In this document: in pieces, positions 19,741 to 28,656 of the stretch
How the letters are laid out: each line of letters starts with the position of its first letter
Numbering within the stretch: position 1 is the stretch's first letter
Assembly: GCA_947497945.1 (NCBI GenBank)
Contig: CANMIP010000041.1
Coordinates: 1 to 34,547, forward strand
Reading direction: 5' to 3'
From: an uncultured Tropicimonas sp.
GTDB lineage: Bacteria > Pseudomonadota > Alphaproteobacteria > Rhodobacterales > Rhodobacteraceae
DNA: 34,547 bases
Notes under the pieces: generated by a model
Seen by the model: the letters and a program-made list of their open reading frames with translations, nothing else
The model's database searches: none
What the model was told of the DNA's origin: nothing
Made by a program: the position numbers and the translations under genes

Positions 19741-21675
19741 ATGGGAACGAGACCGATCACGCCGCTTCTGGACCGGGTGCTGAGCCCGGCGGACCTCAAG
19801 CAGTTCAGCGATAACGAGCTGGTGGACCTCGCCGAAGAGCTGCGCGCCGAGACCATCTCGGCCGTGAGCGAGACGGGTGGACATCTGGGGGCAGGGTTGG
19901 GCGTGGTCGAACTGACCGTCGCCCTTCATGCCGTCTTCGACGCACCAAGGGACAAGCTGATCTGGGACGTCTCCCATCAATGCTACCCGCACAAGATCCT
20001 GACCGGCCGGCGTGACCGGATCCGGACCCTGCGTCAGAAGGATGGCCTTTCGGGTTTCACCAAGCGGTCCGAATCGCCCTATGATCCGTTTGGTGCGGCC
20101 CATAGCTCGACCTCGATCTCCGCAGCACTCGGTTTCGCCACCGCCCGCGATCTCGGCGGGATCACCGAGGAAGGTCTCGGCGACGCAATTGCGGTGATCG
20201 GCGACGGGGCGATGAGCGGCGGCATGGCCTTCGAGGCGATGAACAATGCCGGACATCTCGACAAGCGCCTGATCGTGATCCTGAACGACAACGAGATGTC
20301 CATCGCGCCGCCGGTCGGCGCTCTGTCCTCCTATCTCTCGCGTCTCTATGCCGGCGCGCCCTTCCAGGACCTGAAGGCGGCTGCCAAGGGGGCGCTGAGC
20401 TTTCTGCCCGAACCTTTCTATGAAGGCGCCAAGCGGGCGCGGGACATGGTCAAGCATGTGACCGTCGGCGGCACGCTCTTCGAGGAGCTGGGCTTCGAAT
20501 ATATCGGCCCCATCGACGGGCATGACATGGACATGCTGCTCTCGGTGCTGCGCACGGTGAAGGCGCGGGCCGATGGGCCGGTGCTGATTCATGCGATCAC
20601 CCGCAAGGGCAAGGGCTATGCGCCCGCCGAGGAGGCGCTGGACAAGGGCCATGGCGTCGGCAAGTTCGACGTGGTGACCGGCGCGCAGAAGAAGGCTGCT
20701 TCCAATGCGCCGAGCTATACAAAGGTCTTCGCCGAGGCGCTGATGCAGCATGCCGCCTCCGATGATCGGATCACCGCCATCACCGCCGCCATGCCGGATG
20801 GAACCGGCCTGAACCTCTTCGCCGAGCGTTATCCGAGCCGCTGCTTCGATGTCGGCATTGCCGAGCAGCATGCGGTGACTTTCGCCGCAGGGCAGGCGGC
20901 GGGCGGCATGAAGCCCTTCTGTGCGCTCTATTCGACCTTCCTGCAGCGCGGCTATGACCAGGTCGTGCATGACGTGGCCATCCAGCGCCTGCCGGTGCGC
21001 TTCCCCATCGACCGGGCCGGGCTTGTCGGCGCCGATGGCGCGACCCACGCTGGCGCGTTCGACGTGGCCTTCCTCAGCAACCTGCCCGGCTTCGTTGTCA
21101 TGGCAGCTGCCGATGAGGCGGAGTTGAAGCATATGGTCGCCACGGCGGTGGCGCATGACGACGGCCCGATTGCCTTCCGGTTCCCGCGTGGCGAAGGGGT
21201 CGGGGTTGAAATGCCGGAGCTTGGCGAGGTGCTGGAGATCGGCAAGGGCCGGATGATCCGGCAGGGGAGCGGCGTGGCGCTGCTGTCCTTCGGAACCCGT
21301 CTTCAGGAGGTCGAGAAGGCCGCCGAGAGCCTCGCGCGGCGCGGGATCAGCCCGACGGTTGCCGATGCGCGTTTTGCCAAGCCGCTGGACCGAGAACTGA
21401 TCCTGGAACTGGCCCGCAATCACGAGGCGCTCATCACCATCGAGGAAGGCGCGATTGGCGGTTTCGGCAGCCATGTCGCCCAACTCCTCGCCGAGGAAGG
21501 GATCTTCGACACCGGGCTGAAATATCGCTCCATGGTGCTGCCGGATAGCTTTATCGACCAGGCCAATCCGAAGGACATGTATGCTGTTGCCGGCATGAAT
21601 GCCGAGGAGATCGAGGCGAAGGTGCTCGACACGCTTGGCGTGGCCCGGATTGGAGCGGCCAGCGCATCGGCCTGA
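19741..21675 (+). CDS. dxs: 1-deoxy-D-xylulose-5-phosphate synthase
   Basis: DXS joins pyruvate and glyceraldehyde 3-phosphate with thiamine diphosphate, the first step of the MEP isoprenoid pathway. The 644-residue length is standard. The ThDP motif [16 protein letters not shown] is near 157-172. The catalytic glutamate is in [13 protein letters not shown], and GPIDGHDMD also fits. The ATG at 19741 has GGAGGGCC ahead; an earlier in-frame start lies in the ispA spacer. It probably shares the transcript of ispA, giving consecutive supply of precursors. No terminator is seen in the 12 bases before the convergent gene. Confidence 0.98.
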   Translation: MGTRPITPLLDRVLSPADLKQFSDNELVDLAEELRAETISAVSETGGHLGAGLGVVELTVALHAVFDAPRDKLIWDVSHQCYPHKILTGRRDRIRTLRQKDGLSGFTKRSESPYDPFGAAHSSTSISAALGFATARDLGGITEEGLGDAIAVIGDGAMSGGMAFEAMNNAGHLDKRLIVILNDNEMSIAPPVGALSSYLSRLYAGAPFQDLKAAAKGALSFLPEPFYEGAKRARDMVKHVTVGGTLFEELGFEYIGPIDGHDMDMLLSVLRTVKARADGPVLIHAITRKGKGYAPAEEALDKGHGVGKFDVVTGAQKKAASNAPSYTKVFAEALMQHAASDDRITAITAAMPDGTGLNLFAERYPSRCFDVGIAEQHAVTFAAGQAAGGMKPFCALYSTFLQRGYDQVVHDVAIQRLPVRFPIDRAGLVGADGATHAGAFDVAFLSNLPGFVVMAAADEAELKHMVATAVAHDDGPIAFRFPRGEGVGVEMPELGEVLEIGKGRMIRQGSGVALLSFGTRLQEVEKAAESLARRGISPTVADARFAKPLDRELILELARNHEALITIEEGAIGGFGSHVAQLLAEEGIFDTGLKYRSMVLPDSFIDQANPKDMYAVAGMNAEEIEAKVLDTLGVARIGAASASA

Positions 21676-21687
21676 CCCCGCGCGGAT

Positions 21688-22263
21688 TCAGTCGCAGTAG
21701 AAGGCGCGCGTGTTCAGGGCCGGATAATCCGCCCAGTCACGTGGCCGATAGGGCAAGGGTTTGCCGGCGCTGTCGAATTCCACAAGGGGGACTCGTGGCT
21801 CGAAATCCTGCTCGAGCACCTGGCAAATGGATTGCGGGCGGATTTCCGCAGCCCTCGCCTCCAGCAATCCGAGGCCGGAGATATCCACAAGATGACCCGC
21901 CTTCTTGCGGGTGCCGAGGACCCCGAATGTCAGGGGGTCGCGCAAGGAGAAGCTCTCCGAGGGGGCCGCATCATCGCGCAATGCCTCGAACCTGAGCCGA
22001 TAGGTTCCAGGCGGAACCAGCAGCTTGAAGAAGCGTCCGCCGTCGATATGCGCCCCAATCGCGGCTTGACCGGTCTGGGCATCTTCCAAGGTCAGGAAGT
22101 AGTCCTGTCCCTCGCGTGTCTTCACCTGCAGCGGAAACACGGCCGGCAACCCGGTGCGGTTCCAGGCAAGGCCATGTGCCGCCTCTTGCGCTTGCGCCAG
22201 TAGCGGCAGGATCAGCGCGAAGAGCAGGGACAATGCGCCAAGGGAGCGGAAGGCGCGGGTCAT
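21688..22263 (-). CDS. Exported protein of unknown function
   Basis: A 191-residue protein with a clear signal peptide: arginine at residue 3, a hydrophobic run to about residue 22 and a LAQAQEA cleavage region. The mature part has VFPLQVKTREGQDYFLTLEDAQ and VPPGTYRLRFEALRDD, resembling a small beta-sandwich of the carboxypeptidase-regulatory type, then a region with two cysteines. I do not recognise the family. Its start overlaps the upstream SDR-like gene stop by ATGA, so the two are coupled. It converges with dxs. Confidence 0.75.
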   Translation of the reverse strand: MTRAFRSLGALSLLFALILPLLAQAQEAAHGLAWNRTGLPAVFPLQVKTREGQDYFLTLEDAQTGQAAIGAHIDGGRFFKLLVPPGTYRLRFEALRDDAAPSESFSLRDPLTFGVLGTRKKAGHLVDISGLGLLEARAAEIRPQSICQVLEQDFEPRVPLVEFDSAGKPLPYRPRDWADYPALNTRAFYCD

Positions 22264-23132
22264 TTGCCGACCGTCGCTTCCTCCGCCGCCACGAGCGCGG
22301 CCAGCCCGGCCCGGTAGTCCGGATAGCGCAGCTCGACGCCGAGCTCTTCACGGATCCTGTCATTCCGCACCTTCTTGCTCTCCGCATAGAAGCTGCGGGC
22401 CATTGGCGTCATCTCGGCGGTCTCGAAATCGATGGCCGGAGGAACGGGCAGGCCGAGCAGTTCGGCGGCATGGGCAATGACATCTTGCGGCGGGGCGGGG
22501 TCGTTGTCGCAGAGATTGTAGATCGCACCGGGATTGGGGCGCTCCATCGAGGCGATCAGGACGGTCGCGATATCCTCGACATGAATGCGCGAGAAGACCT
22601 GTCCCGGCTTGATGACCCGGCGGGCCGTGCCGGCGCGCAGCTTGGCGAACGGGCCGCGGCCGGGGCCGTAGATCCCGGCAAGGCGGAAGATGTGCAGCGG
22701 TAGCCCGGCCTCCTCGGCCAGCGCTTGCCAGGCAGCCTCGGCCTCGACCCGAAGCGTGCCGCGTTTGGTTGACGGCGCCAGCGGCGTCTCCTCGTCGACC
22801 CAGCCGCCCTGGTGGTCGCCATAGACGCCAACCGTGGAGAGATACCCGACCCATTCCGGCGGGCGCTGCCGCAGGGCGTCGGCGACATGGGGCAGGAACG
22901 GGTCGCCCTCGGCGCCCGGTCCGGCGGAGATGAGAAGATGCGTGGCCTGTTCGAGCAGTGGCGCCAGCGGCGTGCCGGGCCAGAGATGGATCTCGGTCTT
23001 GTCCGTGCGGGTGTCGGCCGCTTCGGTGGCGGTGCGGGTCGTGCCGAGGAGGCGCCAGCCCTCGGGGGCGAGGCGGCGAGCGAGGGCGCGGGCAGTGTAG
23101 CCGTGGCCGAGGGTCAGGAGGCAACGTGTCAT
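22260..23132 (-). CDS. NAD(P)-dependent epimerase/dehydratase-like (atypical extended SDR)
   Basis: A 290-residue Rossmann protein starting MTRCLLTLGHGYTARALARRL, where the glycine motif is the variant seen in YeeZ-like SDRs. YLSTVGVYGDHQGGWVDE holds the Ser and Tyr positions, but the usual YxxxK is altered, which suggests an enzyme with modified or lost catalysis. FRLAGIYGPGRGPF and RIHVEDIA are family features. The substrate is unknown. It is expressed with the exported protein downstream (ATGA). Confidence 0.85.
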   Translation of the reverse strand: MTRCLLTLGHGYTARALARRLAPEGWRLLGTTRTATEAADTRTDKTEIHLWPGTPLAPLLEQATHLLISAGPGAEGDPFLPHVADALRQRPPEWVGYLSTVGVYGDHQGGWVDEETPLAPSTKRGTLRVEAEAAWQALAEEAGLPLHIFRLAGIYGPGRGPFAKLRAGTARRVIKPGQVFSRIHVEDIATVLIASMERPNPGAIYNLCDNDPAPPQDVIAHAAELLGLPVPPAIDFETAEMTPMARSFYAESKKVRNDRIREELGVELRYPDYRAGLAALVAAEEATVGK

Positions 23133-23231
23133 GCTCTACGATATGGGCGAAAGGGGCGGGCTTGGAAAGGGCGTGGGCTTGCCCGGGGGAACGGGATTGG
23201 CTAGGCCTTGCCGCGATCGCGATGGTGCGAT

Positions 23232-23275
23232 GGAGGACGGCCTCCCCCGCAACGGGCAGCAATCGGGACGGCCCG
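23232..23275 (+). promoter_or_regulatory. Guanidine-II riboswitch (mini-ykkC)
   Basis: Two hairpins with identical ACGG tetraloops stand 18 bases apart: GGAGG-ACGG-CCTCC (23232-23245) and CGGG-ACGG-CCCG (23264-23275). Paired stem-loops with ACGR loops shortly before a start codon define the guanidine-II class, which binds guanidinium as two loop-loop joined hairpins and exposes the ribosome binding site. Here GGGAGGGG (from 23280) follows directly, and the regulated gene is an SMR exporter, the expected partner. Confidence 0.92.
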
Positions 23276-23291
23276 TAACCGGGAGGGGAAC

Positions 23292-23606
23292 ATGCCCTGG
23301 ATCCTGCTTTTCCTGGCCGGGCTGATGGAAATCACCTGGGCCTTCTGCATGAAACAATCGGACGGGTTCACCCGGCTCGGGCCGACCGCGGTGATGGTTG
23401 TGACGATGATTGCCTCGGTCTGGTTGCTGGCCATGGCAATGAAAAGCCTGCCTTTGGGGACGGCCTACATGGTCTGGACTGGCATCGGCGCGCTCGGGGC
23501 CTTCGCGCTCGGGGTGCTGCTGCTGGGCGAGGCCGTCACGCCGATGCGGTTGGTGGCGGCGGGGTTGATCCTTGCCGGGCTGGTGCTGATGAAGGCCGCT
23601 TCGTGA
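23292..23606 (+). CDS. gdx: Guanidinium exporter, SMR family
   Basis: A 104-residue SMR transporter with four membrane helices. Glutamate E13 in GLMEITWAFCMK is the proton and substrate carboxylate, and the tryptophan three residues later marks the Gdx (formerly SugE) subtype. GTAYMVWTGIGALGAF is the conserved third helix. Gdx exports guanidinium in exchange for protons as dual-topology dimers, and a guanidine-II riboswitch directly upstream supports this substrate over broad quaternary ammonium export. The ATG at 23292 has GGGAGGGG before it. Longer frames begin inside the riboswitch and are not credible. Confidence 0.93.
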   Translation: MPWILLFLAGLMEITWAFCMKQSDGFTRLGPTAVMVVTMIASVWLLAMAMKSLPLGTAYMVWTGIGALGAFALGVLLLGEAVTPMRLVAAGLILAGLVLMKAAS

Positions 23607-23703
23607 CGATTTCACCGTGATCGCTTGGCATTGCGTCCCATTCCCTTCAGGATCTGCGTGAGAACCGAGCGGAGGTTCGGGCGGGGTAAAGGTGGAACGC
23701 GGT

Positions 23704-25308
23704 ATGGTACTGAGGCTGTTGAGCGGGATCTTTCGCAGGCGCAGGGAACAACGCAGCGCTTTCGACAAGTTGGCCGAAACGGATCACATGAGCGCCGCGG
23801 ATCGACAAGCCCTGTCGGAAAAGCTGTCAGCGGCCATGAGCGAACCTGGCAAGTCCGCAGCAAAGCCGGAAAAGCTGGAAGAGCGAAGCACTGCCTCGGC
23901 CTTCGACGCGTTCGCGCGAAACAGCGCGCGTCCAGGGCGGCCGCAGAGCTCGGATGCAGGGATGCGCGAGGAGGTCCGCAAGCAGGCCGAAGCTCTCTCC
24001 GCCATGACGCTCGACGAGATCGACGCGATGTTCCCGGAGCCGGTCGCGCCCTTGCCGCCTGTTCTGGTCCTGCGCGACTATCGCGGTGACGGAGCGGCCT
24101 TCGGGCGTGGTTCAAGCTGGCTCGGCGGCTTGCCGATGCTGGGCGACCTGCCCTGGCCGCGTGAAGCCTCCGGGCAGGCGATGCATCACCTTGCGACGCT
24201 CGATCTGGCGGAACTGTCCCGGGAGGTGCCCGAGGCGGGGCTGCCGGAGAGCGGACAGCTGGTCTTCTTCCTCCGTCTAACAGATGGGATGAGCGCGCCC
24301 TTTGTCGCCCATGTGACCGCGCCGGGCATGTCCCTGCCGCCGGACGATCTGGAGCGGCTGGACCAGGGCGGCGGCGGGGTGTTGCAGGCACGGGCTTTTC
24401 CGGACCGGCAGGATCTGCGGGTCTTTCCACGCTGGCCGGTGAGTTTCCATCGGCTTGCCGCCAATGACAGGGGCGAGCCGGATCGTGCCGAGATCTTTCG
24501 GATCGCAGGGGAACCTGCGGGGTACTTCCTCTCGACAAAGGCCTTTGCCGAGTATCTGCCCAATGGCGAAGGCCCGTGGCTCTGGGACAGCGCACAGCGT
24601 TTCGCAAGCTCGCTGCGGTTGACGCCCGAGGAGATGGCCCGCGCCGAGAAGCGCGCGACCTCCCGGATGTCGCGGCTGAAAAACGACCTGGACGTGGCGC
24701 GGGACCGTGGTGACCCGGAGAGGATCGCGCCGCTTGAGGAGCAATGTGCGATCGCCGAGCAGGACCTGCGCATGGCGCGCGACGGGGCCGCGGATTTCCG
24801 AAAATTCGCAGCGGAGATTGCCAACTGGGCAGGGCGTTGGGACCGATGGGCGGCGATGGGGCCGGAGGATGTCGCGCGGCTGGAGGCGTATTTTGCCGAG
24901 ACGCTTTTCGACTTTTTCGGCAAGGTTCAGAGCCGCTTCGGCATCTTCTACCATCAGGGTGGGCGGCGCTACCACAGCCTTGAGGCCGTCGCGAGCGACA
25001 CGCTGCGGGCGCTTGCCTCGGCACCTCCAGAGAGCTTTGGAACATTGCCCGAAGAGGTCCGGACCATCATCGCGCGGGAATACCGGCTGCCGCACGCGCA
25101 TGGGTGGCATCAGGCCTTTGGCGCGGGGGGGGATATCCAGGAGGAGAACGCCGAAATGGCGGACCGCTACATGCTGCTGCAGCTGAGCCATGACAACCTG
25201 ATGGAATTGGGCTTTGGCGACATGGGGTCGCTGAAATTCTGGATCCGTCCCGAGGACATGGCCGCTGGCCGGTGGGATCGGGTCGAGGCGACGATGCGGG
25301 GCCACTGA
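23704..25308 (+). CDS. DUF1963 (YwqG-like) domain protein
   Basis: A protein of about 534 residues. The first 110 residues are charged and look disordered, with lysine and alanine repeats. From about 125 it has the DUF1963/YwqG pattern: LGGLPMLGDLPWPR, MHHLATLDLAEL, SGQLVFFLRL, then a helical insert rich in arginine and glutamate (about 300-380). The C-terminal HQAFGAGGDIQEENAE, MLLQLSHDN and GDMGSLKFWIRPEDM are the end of the domain. The function of the family is not established. I favour ATG 23704 after AAAGGTGG over the GTG four codons upstream. It converges with rpsO. Confidence 0.8.
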   Translation: MVLRLLSGIFRRRREQRSAFDKLAETDHMSAADRQALSEKLSAAMSEPGKSAAKPEKLEERSTASAFDAFARNSARPGRPQSSDAGMREEVRKQAEALSAMTLDEIDAMFPEPVAPLPPVLVLRDYRGDGAAFGRGSSWLGGLPMLGDLPWPREASGQAMHHLATLDLAELSREVPEAGLPESGQLVFFLRLTDGMSAPFVAHVTAPGMSLPPDDLERLDQGGGGVLQARAFPDRQDLRVFPRWPVSFHRLAANDRGEPDRAEIFRIAGEPAGYFLSTKAFAEYLPNGEGPWLWDSAQRFASSLRLTPEEMARAEKRATSRMSRLKNDLDVARDRGDPERIAPLEEQCAIAEQDLRMARDGAADFRKFAAEIANWAGRWDRWAAMGPEDVARLEAYFAETLFDFFGKVQSRFGIFYHQGGRRYHSLEAVASDTLRALASAPPESFGTLPEEVRTIIAREYRLPHAHGWHQAFGAGGDIQEENAEMADRYMLLQLSHDNLMELGFGDMGSLKFWIRPEDMAAGRWDRVEATMRGH

Positions 25309-25312
25309 ACGC

Positions 25313-25340
25313 AAAACGCCCGCTCCTTGCGGGGCGGGCG
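25313..25340 (-). terminator. Intrinsic terminator after rpsO
   Basis: On the minus strand, CGCCCGC / GCGGGCG is followed by TTTT, 27 bases past the rpsO stop. The stem lacks a T run on the plus strand. Confidence 0.8.
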
Positions 25341-25366
25341 CATCACTGTCCTTTCGGACGAAAACC

Positions 25367-25636
25367 TTAGCGGCGGATGCCGAGGCGCTTGATGAGGTCC
25401 TGGTAACGGGCCTCTTCCTTGCCTTTGAGGTAGTCCAGCAGCTTACGACGCTGGGCAACGAGCTTCAGCAGACCACGGCGGGAATGGTTGTCCTTCTTGT
25501 GGGTCTTGAAGTGCTCGGTCAGGGTGTTGATCCGCGAGGTGAGGATGGCGACCTGAACTTCGGGCGAACCGGTGTCGCCTTCCTTGGTCGCGAATTCCTT
25601 CATGACGCGATTCTTTTCTTCAACAGTAATCGACAT
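25367..25636 (-). CDS. rpsO: 30S ribosomal protein S15
   Basis: S15 binds 16S rRNA helices early in 30S assembly. The 89-residue protein has the full family pattern: [46 protein letters not shown] and a C-terminal [19 protein letters not shown] precedes the ATG (minus strand). A leader of about 100 bases separates it from a likely promoter at 25740-25768; S15 leaders are often autoregulated, which is not shown here. It usually sits between truB and pnp. Here an RTX gene and a DUF1643 gene separate it from truB, and pnp is not downstream. Confidence 0.98.
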   Translation of the reverse strand: MSITVEEKNRVMKEFATKEGDTGSPEVQVAILTSRINTLTEHFKTHKKDNHSRRGLLKLVAQRRKLLDYLKGKEEARYQDLIKRLGIRR

Positions 25637-25739
25637 CGGGGTCTCCTTGGTTTGAAGGGTTCATGGCGCGAGCCGGGATGTCGTCCAGCAAGGCCCTTGG
25701 AGAAACACCGCGCGACGGATTCGTCGGGCGGATGCGCGC

Positions 25740-25768
25740 GTATAGACGATTCCCACGGCTGGCGTAAG
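25740..25768 (-). promoter_or_regulatory. Probable rpsO promoter
   Basis: On the minus strand, CTTACG (25763-25768), a 17-base spacer and CTATAC (25740-25745) form a sigma-70-like promoter of the CTTGCG-type -35 common in this group. It gives an rpsO leader of roughly 100 bases. The rest of 25637-25939 holds no gene. Confidence 0.5.
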
Positions 25769-25866
25769 CCCCTTTCCCTGCGTCATCCCATTGTCTCCGT
25801 GACTGGGGCAATTCTTCTGGGTGCTCTTTCACTGTTTCATTGATAGCGTTCAAATTGTTGGAAAAT

Positions 25867-25896
25867 TTGACGCAACGGCTTTCCCGCAAGTATTTC
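25867..25896 (+). promoter_or_regulatory. Possible promoter of the RTX gene
   Basis: TTGACG (25867-25872), an 18-base spacer and TATTTC (25891-25896) stand 44 bases before the RTX start, with GAGGGTAAAG as the binding site. The -10 match is moderate. Confidence 0.35.
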
Positions 25897-25939
25897 TGCG
25901 GCAGGGATGGTTTTTTTTACTGGGTAGTCGAGGGTAAAG

Positions 25940-26947
25940 ATGAACGCCGATCTTATTTGGGGCCTGCTGGCCGCCGGATTGCTGTTGGGGCTGTCCGGCG
26001 TTCTTGGTGGCGATGACGACGACTCGAGCGACGATCACAACGATAACGAGGAACAGGCAGAAGACCTGCCGGAGCCGGAATACAACACCTCCGCGCCGCC
26101 GGAAGGGGCCGACTATGTCGAGGTGACAGACGCCACGGACCATGACGACAATGTCTGGATCGGTACGGATGCCGACGAGCAGATCGCCGGTCTGATGGGC
26201 AATGACGAACTGTCGGGCGCTGGCGGCATGGACGAACTCGATGGCGGCGATGGCGATGATATCCTGCTTGGGGGTGATGGCGACGATGTCCTGCATGGCT
26301 CGGTCGGCAATGATCATCTGGAAGGCGATGCCGGCGATGACGATCTTTATGGCGGCACAGGCGATGACGATATTTTCGGTCTCGACGGCAAGGATTATGC
26401 GCTTGGCAATGAAGGGGACGACGTCATCCTTGGCGGCAATGGCGACGACCTGCTGCGTGGCGGTGCTGATGACGATATTCTCGACGGAGGCGCAGGGCGC
26501 GACCTGCTTGACGGCGGCGAAGGCAATGACGCGCTCTATGGCAACACCACGCTAGACGGCACCGAGACGGAAGAAGAGTTCAGGGCTCAGTTGAAACAGG
26601 GCAATGACACTGACGCCGATACCATCCAGGGCGGTGCCGGCGACGACCTTCTCATTGCCGGGTCCAGCGACGAGATGACGGGCGACGAAGGTGAGGATAC
26701 CTTTGTGCTCGGACACTGGCTGGCGGACGGCGAGCCGGCGATCGTGACCGATTTCAATGCCGCCGAAGATAGCATCACCGTGGCCTATGACAGTACGATC
26801 AATGCCGATCCGGCGATCGATATTGTCGACAACGCGGCGGGTGACGGTGCGTCTATTCTCCTCGATGGCGAGGTGCTTGCCGAGGTGGCCGGGGCGCAGG
26901 GTATGTCTTCTGACGAGATCTTCCTGGTCGATATCGCCACGTTCTGA
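25940..26947 (+). CDS. RTX calcium-binding repeat protein
   Basis: A 335-residue, very acidic protein. Residues 6-24 are hydrophobic (WGLLAAGLLLGLSGVLGG) and are followed by an aspartate/glutamate-rich linker. From about 80 to 200 there are around a dozen glycine- and aspartate-rich nonapeptides of the GGxGxDxLx type (GGDGDDILLGGDGDDVLHG), which fold as a calcium-binding beta-roll. A C-terminal domain (TFVLGHWLADGEPAIVTDF, SDEIFLVDIATF) resembles those of type I secreted roseobacter RTX proteins. No enzyme domain is seen and no secretion genes lie nearby. The N-terminal hydrophobic stretch is unusual for a purely type I substrate and may anchor it. It lies on the strand opposite to its neighbours, between rpsO and the truB pair. 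Confidence 0.9.
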   Translation: MNADLIWGLLAAGLLLGLSGVLGGDDDDSSDDHNDNEEQAEDLPEPEYNTSAPPEGADYVEVTDATDHDDNVWIGTDADEQIAGLMGNDELSGAGGMDELDGGDGDDILLGGDGDDVLHGSVGNDHLEGDAGDDDLYGGTGDDDIFGLDGKDYALGNEGDDVILGGNGDDLLRGGADDDILDGGAGRDLLDGGEGNDALYGNTTLDGTETEEEFRAQLKQGNDTDADTIQGGAGDDLLIAGSSDEMTGDEGEDTFVLGHWLADGEPAIVTDFNAAEDSITVAYDSTINADPAIDIVDNAAGDGASILLDGEVLAEVAGAQGMSSDEIFLVDIATF

Positions 26948-26952
26948 TCGGG

Positions 26953-27468
26953 TCAGGACCCGGTTGGCCAGGGTGCCGGCCGGGTTCCGTAGCCGATATA
27001 GAGCGGATGGCGCGGGTGACCGCCACGCGTCTGGCCGAGGCTGAGGAGCGGTCGCTCGGTTTGTGCGAGCAGCGCCCGGACCTCGTGGCCGCGCCCCAGA
27101 TGGTCGCCATGAGCGCCCCAGGCGCAAAGAATGTCATCGGCCCAGACGCAGCTGTCGCGGAGGACTGCGTCGTTTTCCGGGCCGACCGGTTCGGCGGCGC
27201 GTTTCAATGCCGCCGGATCCGTTTCCCGCCAGGCGAAGATGTTGCAGGCCCGGAAGGCGCCGTAGCCGAGCGCGCGGGCGCGGCGTTCGCAGCGTTCTAT
27301 GGTGGGATCATTGGCCAGTTCCGTCGCCTTTGACGGGTTCAGCATGATGTAGAGCAAGCGTTTGCCGGTCTCGTCCCATGTGCGGGTGAGCGCATAGCGG
27401 TACTGCTCGCAATCCGAGTAGAGCGCGGAGGAGGGGGCGTCGCCTTTGGTTGCTTCGCGGGCGATCAT
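26953..27468 (-). CDS. DUF1643 domain protein
   Basis: A 171-residue protein with the DUF1643 pattern: [20 protein letters not shown], then [21 protein letters not shown], followed by [17 protein letters not shown] and a tail with GHPRHPLYI. The family is widespread, of unproven function. It starts at MIARE, whose ATG overlaps the truB stop (ATGA), so it is translated with truB. A longer frame into truB is a shadow. It ends 5 bases from the convergent RTX gene. Confidence 0.85.
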   Translation of the reverse strand: MIAREATKGDAPSSALYSDCEQYRYALTRTWDETGKRLLYIMLNPSKATELANDPTIERCERRARALGYGAFRACNIFAWRETDPAALKRAAEPVGPENDAVLRDSCVWADDILCAWGAHGDHLGRGHEVRALLAQTERPLLSLGQTRGGHPRHPLYIGYGTRPAPWPTGS

Positions 27469-28385
27469 TCGGTCTCGGGCAGGTTGAAGACCCGCGCCGG
27501 GTGCAGCTCGCCGCTGCGATAGATGCCGATGGCGACCGGTTTTCCCTGATAGGCGGCCCAGGCGGTGTCGCCATAATCGACATCTGGCGCTGCCATGACC
27601 ATGCCGGGATTGCCGTTGCGCAGGCGCGTCGCGCCTTCGGGCGTGCAAGGCAGGCGGGGCAGGTCGACCAGACCCTCCTCGAGCGGACGGATATGGACGT
27701 CCAACTCGGGCGTGCGGGCCTGGGCTTCCAGGGTTTCCCAGGTGAGCGCGCCTTCGGTGTCGAAGGGGCCGGACCAGGTGCGGCGCAGCTCCAGCACATG
27801 GGCACGGCAGCCGAGCGTGTCGCCGAGATCGCGGGCGATGGAGCGGACATAACCGCCCTTGCCGCAGACCATTTCAAGCACCGCCGTGTCGGCATCCGGC
27901 CGTTCGACAAGCTCCAGGCTGTCAACATAAAGCGGGCGGGCGGCGAGTTCGAAATCTTCCTCCTCGCGCGCCAGCGCATAGGCACGCTCGCCGTCGATTT
28001 TGACCGCGGAATACTTGGGGGGGACCTGGAGAATGTCGCCCACAAACGGCTCCAGCGCCGCCCGAATCGCGTCATCTTCGGGACGTTGGTCGCTTTCGGC
28101 GATCACTTCGCCCTCGGCATCGTCGGTGTTGGTCGCCTGTCCCAGCCGGATGGTGAAGCGATAGGCTTTCAGCGCATCGGTCACATAGGGAACCGTCTTG
28201 GTCGCCTCGCCGAGGGCGATGGCGAGCAGGCCGGTGGCGGCGGGGTCCAGCGTGCCGGCATGGCCCGCCTTCTTCGCCTCGAAGGCCCAGCGGACTTTGT
28301 TGACCACTGCCGTGGAGGTCGGGCCGGCAGGTTTGTCGACGATGACCCAGCCGGAGATATCGCGGCCCTTGCGCCTGCGTGCCAT
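27465..28385 (-). CDS. truB: tRNA pseudouridine(55) synthase
   Basis: TruB makes pseudouridine 55 in the T-loop of tRNAs. The 306-residue protein begins [21 protein letters not shown], and the catalytic aspartate is D47 in [23 protein letters not shown] and the C-terminal [22 protein letters not shown] region fit the family. AGGAAA precedes the ATG. In most bacteria truB is next to rpsO; here it is followed by DUF1643, then by the oppositely oriented RTX gene. Confidence 0.97.
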   Translation of the reverse strand: MARRRKGRDISGWVIVDKPAGPTSTAVVNKVRWAFEAKKAGHAGTLDPAATGLLAIALGEATKTVPYVTDALKAYRFTIRLGQATNTDDAEGEVIAESDQRPEDDAIRAALEPFVGDILQVPPKYSAVKIDGERAYALAREEEDFELAARPLYVDSLELVERPDADTAVLEMVCGKGGYVRSIARDLGDTLGCRAHVLELRRTWSGPFDTEGALTWETLEAQARTPELDVHIRPLEEGLVDLPRLPCTPEGATRLRNGNPGMVMAAPDVDYGDTAWAAYQGKPVAIGIYRSGELHPARVFNLPETE

Positions 28386-28457
28386 GGAGATTTCCTCATG
28401 CGTTGAGGGCGGCGGGGTAGCCCGGCAGGCGGGCCGCTGTCAATGGCTGGATGGGAA

Positions 28458-28535
28458 GCATGTAGCTCCGGTACCGCGATCTGGGTGGGGGCTATAAATT
28501 CGCGGTACCGGAATGAGCCGGAGCTCTCTACATGC
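28458..28535. repeat. 78-bp nested palindrome
   Basis: The ends GCATGTAG (28458-28465) and CTACATGC (28528-28535) are exact inverted repeats. Inside, TCCGGTACCGCGA (28467-28479) pairs perfectly over 13 bases with 28500-28512, leaving a 20-base loop that holds GGGGGCTATAAAT. CTCCGG (28466-28471) can instead pair with CCGGAG (28518-28523), so two alternative folds exist. It lies between truB and DUF2794, transcribed away from each other. There is no T run, so it is not a simple terminator. It may be a miniature mobile element or a regulatory structure. Confidence 0.75.
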
Positions 28536-28656
28536 GATCAATCTGCCGGATCGCTTGGGCCGCGATAGGGGCAAAAGGGGGAGAGCCGGGGGTCATTTTG
28601 CGGCAGAAATGCGGCAAGGCTTGATTTTCCGCTGCGGAAGGATTCATTCTGGGACC

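Noticed and set aside
23292-23606. SMR protein as a general multidrug (EmrE/QacE) pump
   Set aside because: The Gdx-type tryptophan near E13 and the guanidine-II riboswitch upstream favour guanidinium export.
28458-28535. Palindrome as an intrinsic terminator
   Set aside because: No T run on either strand, and it lies between divergent genes.
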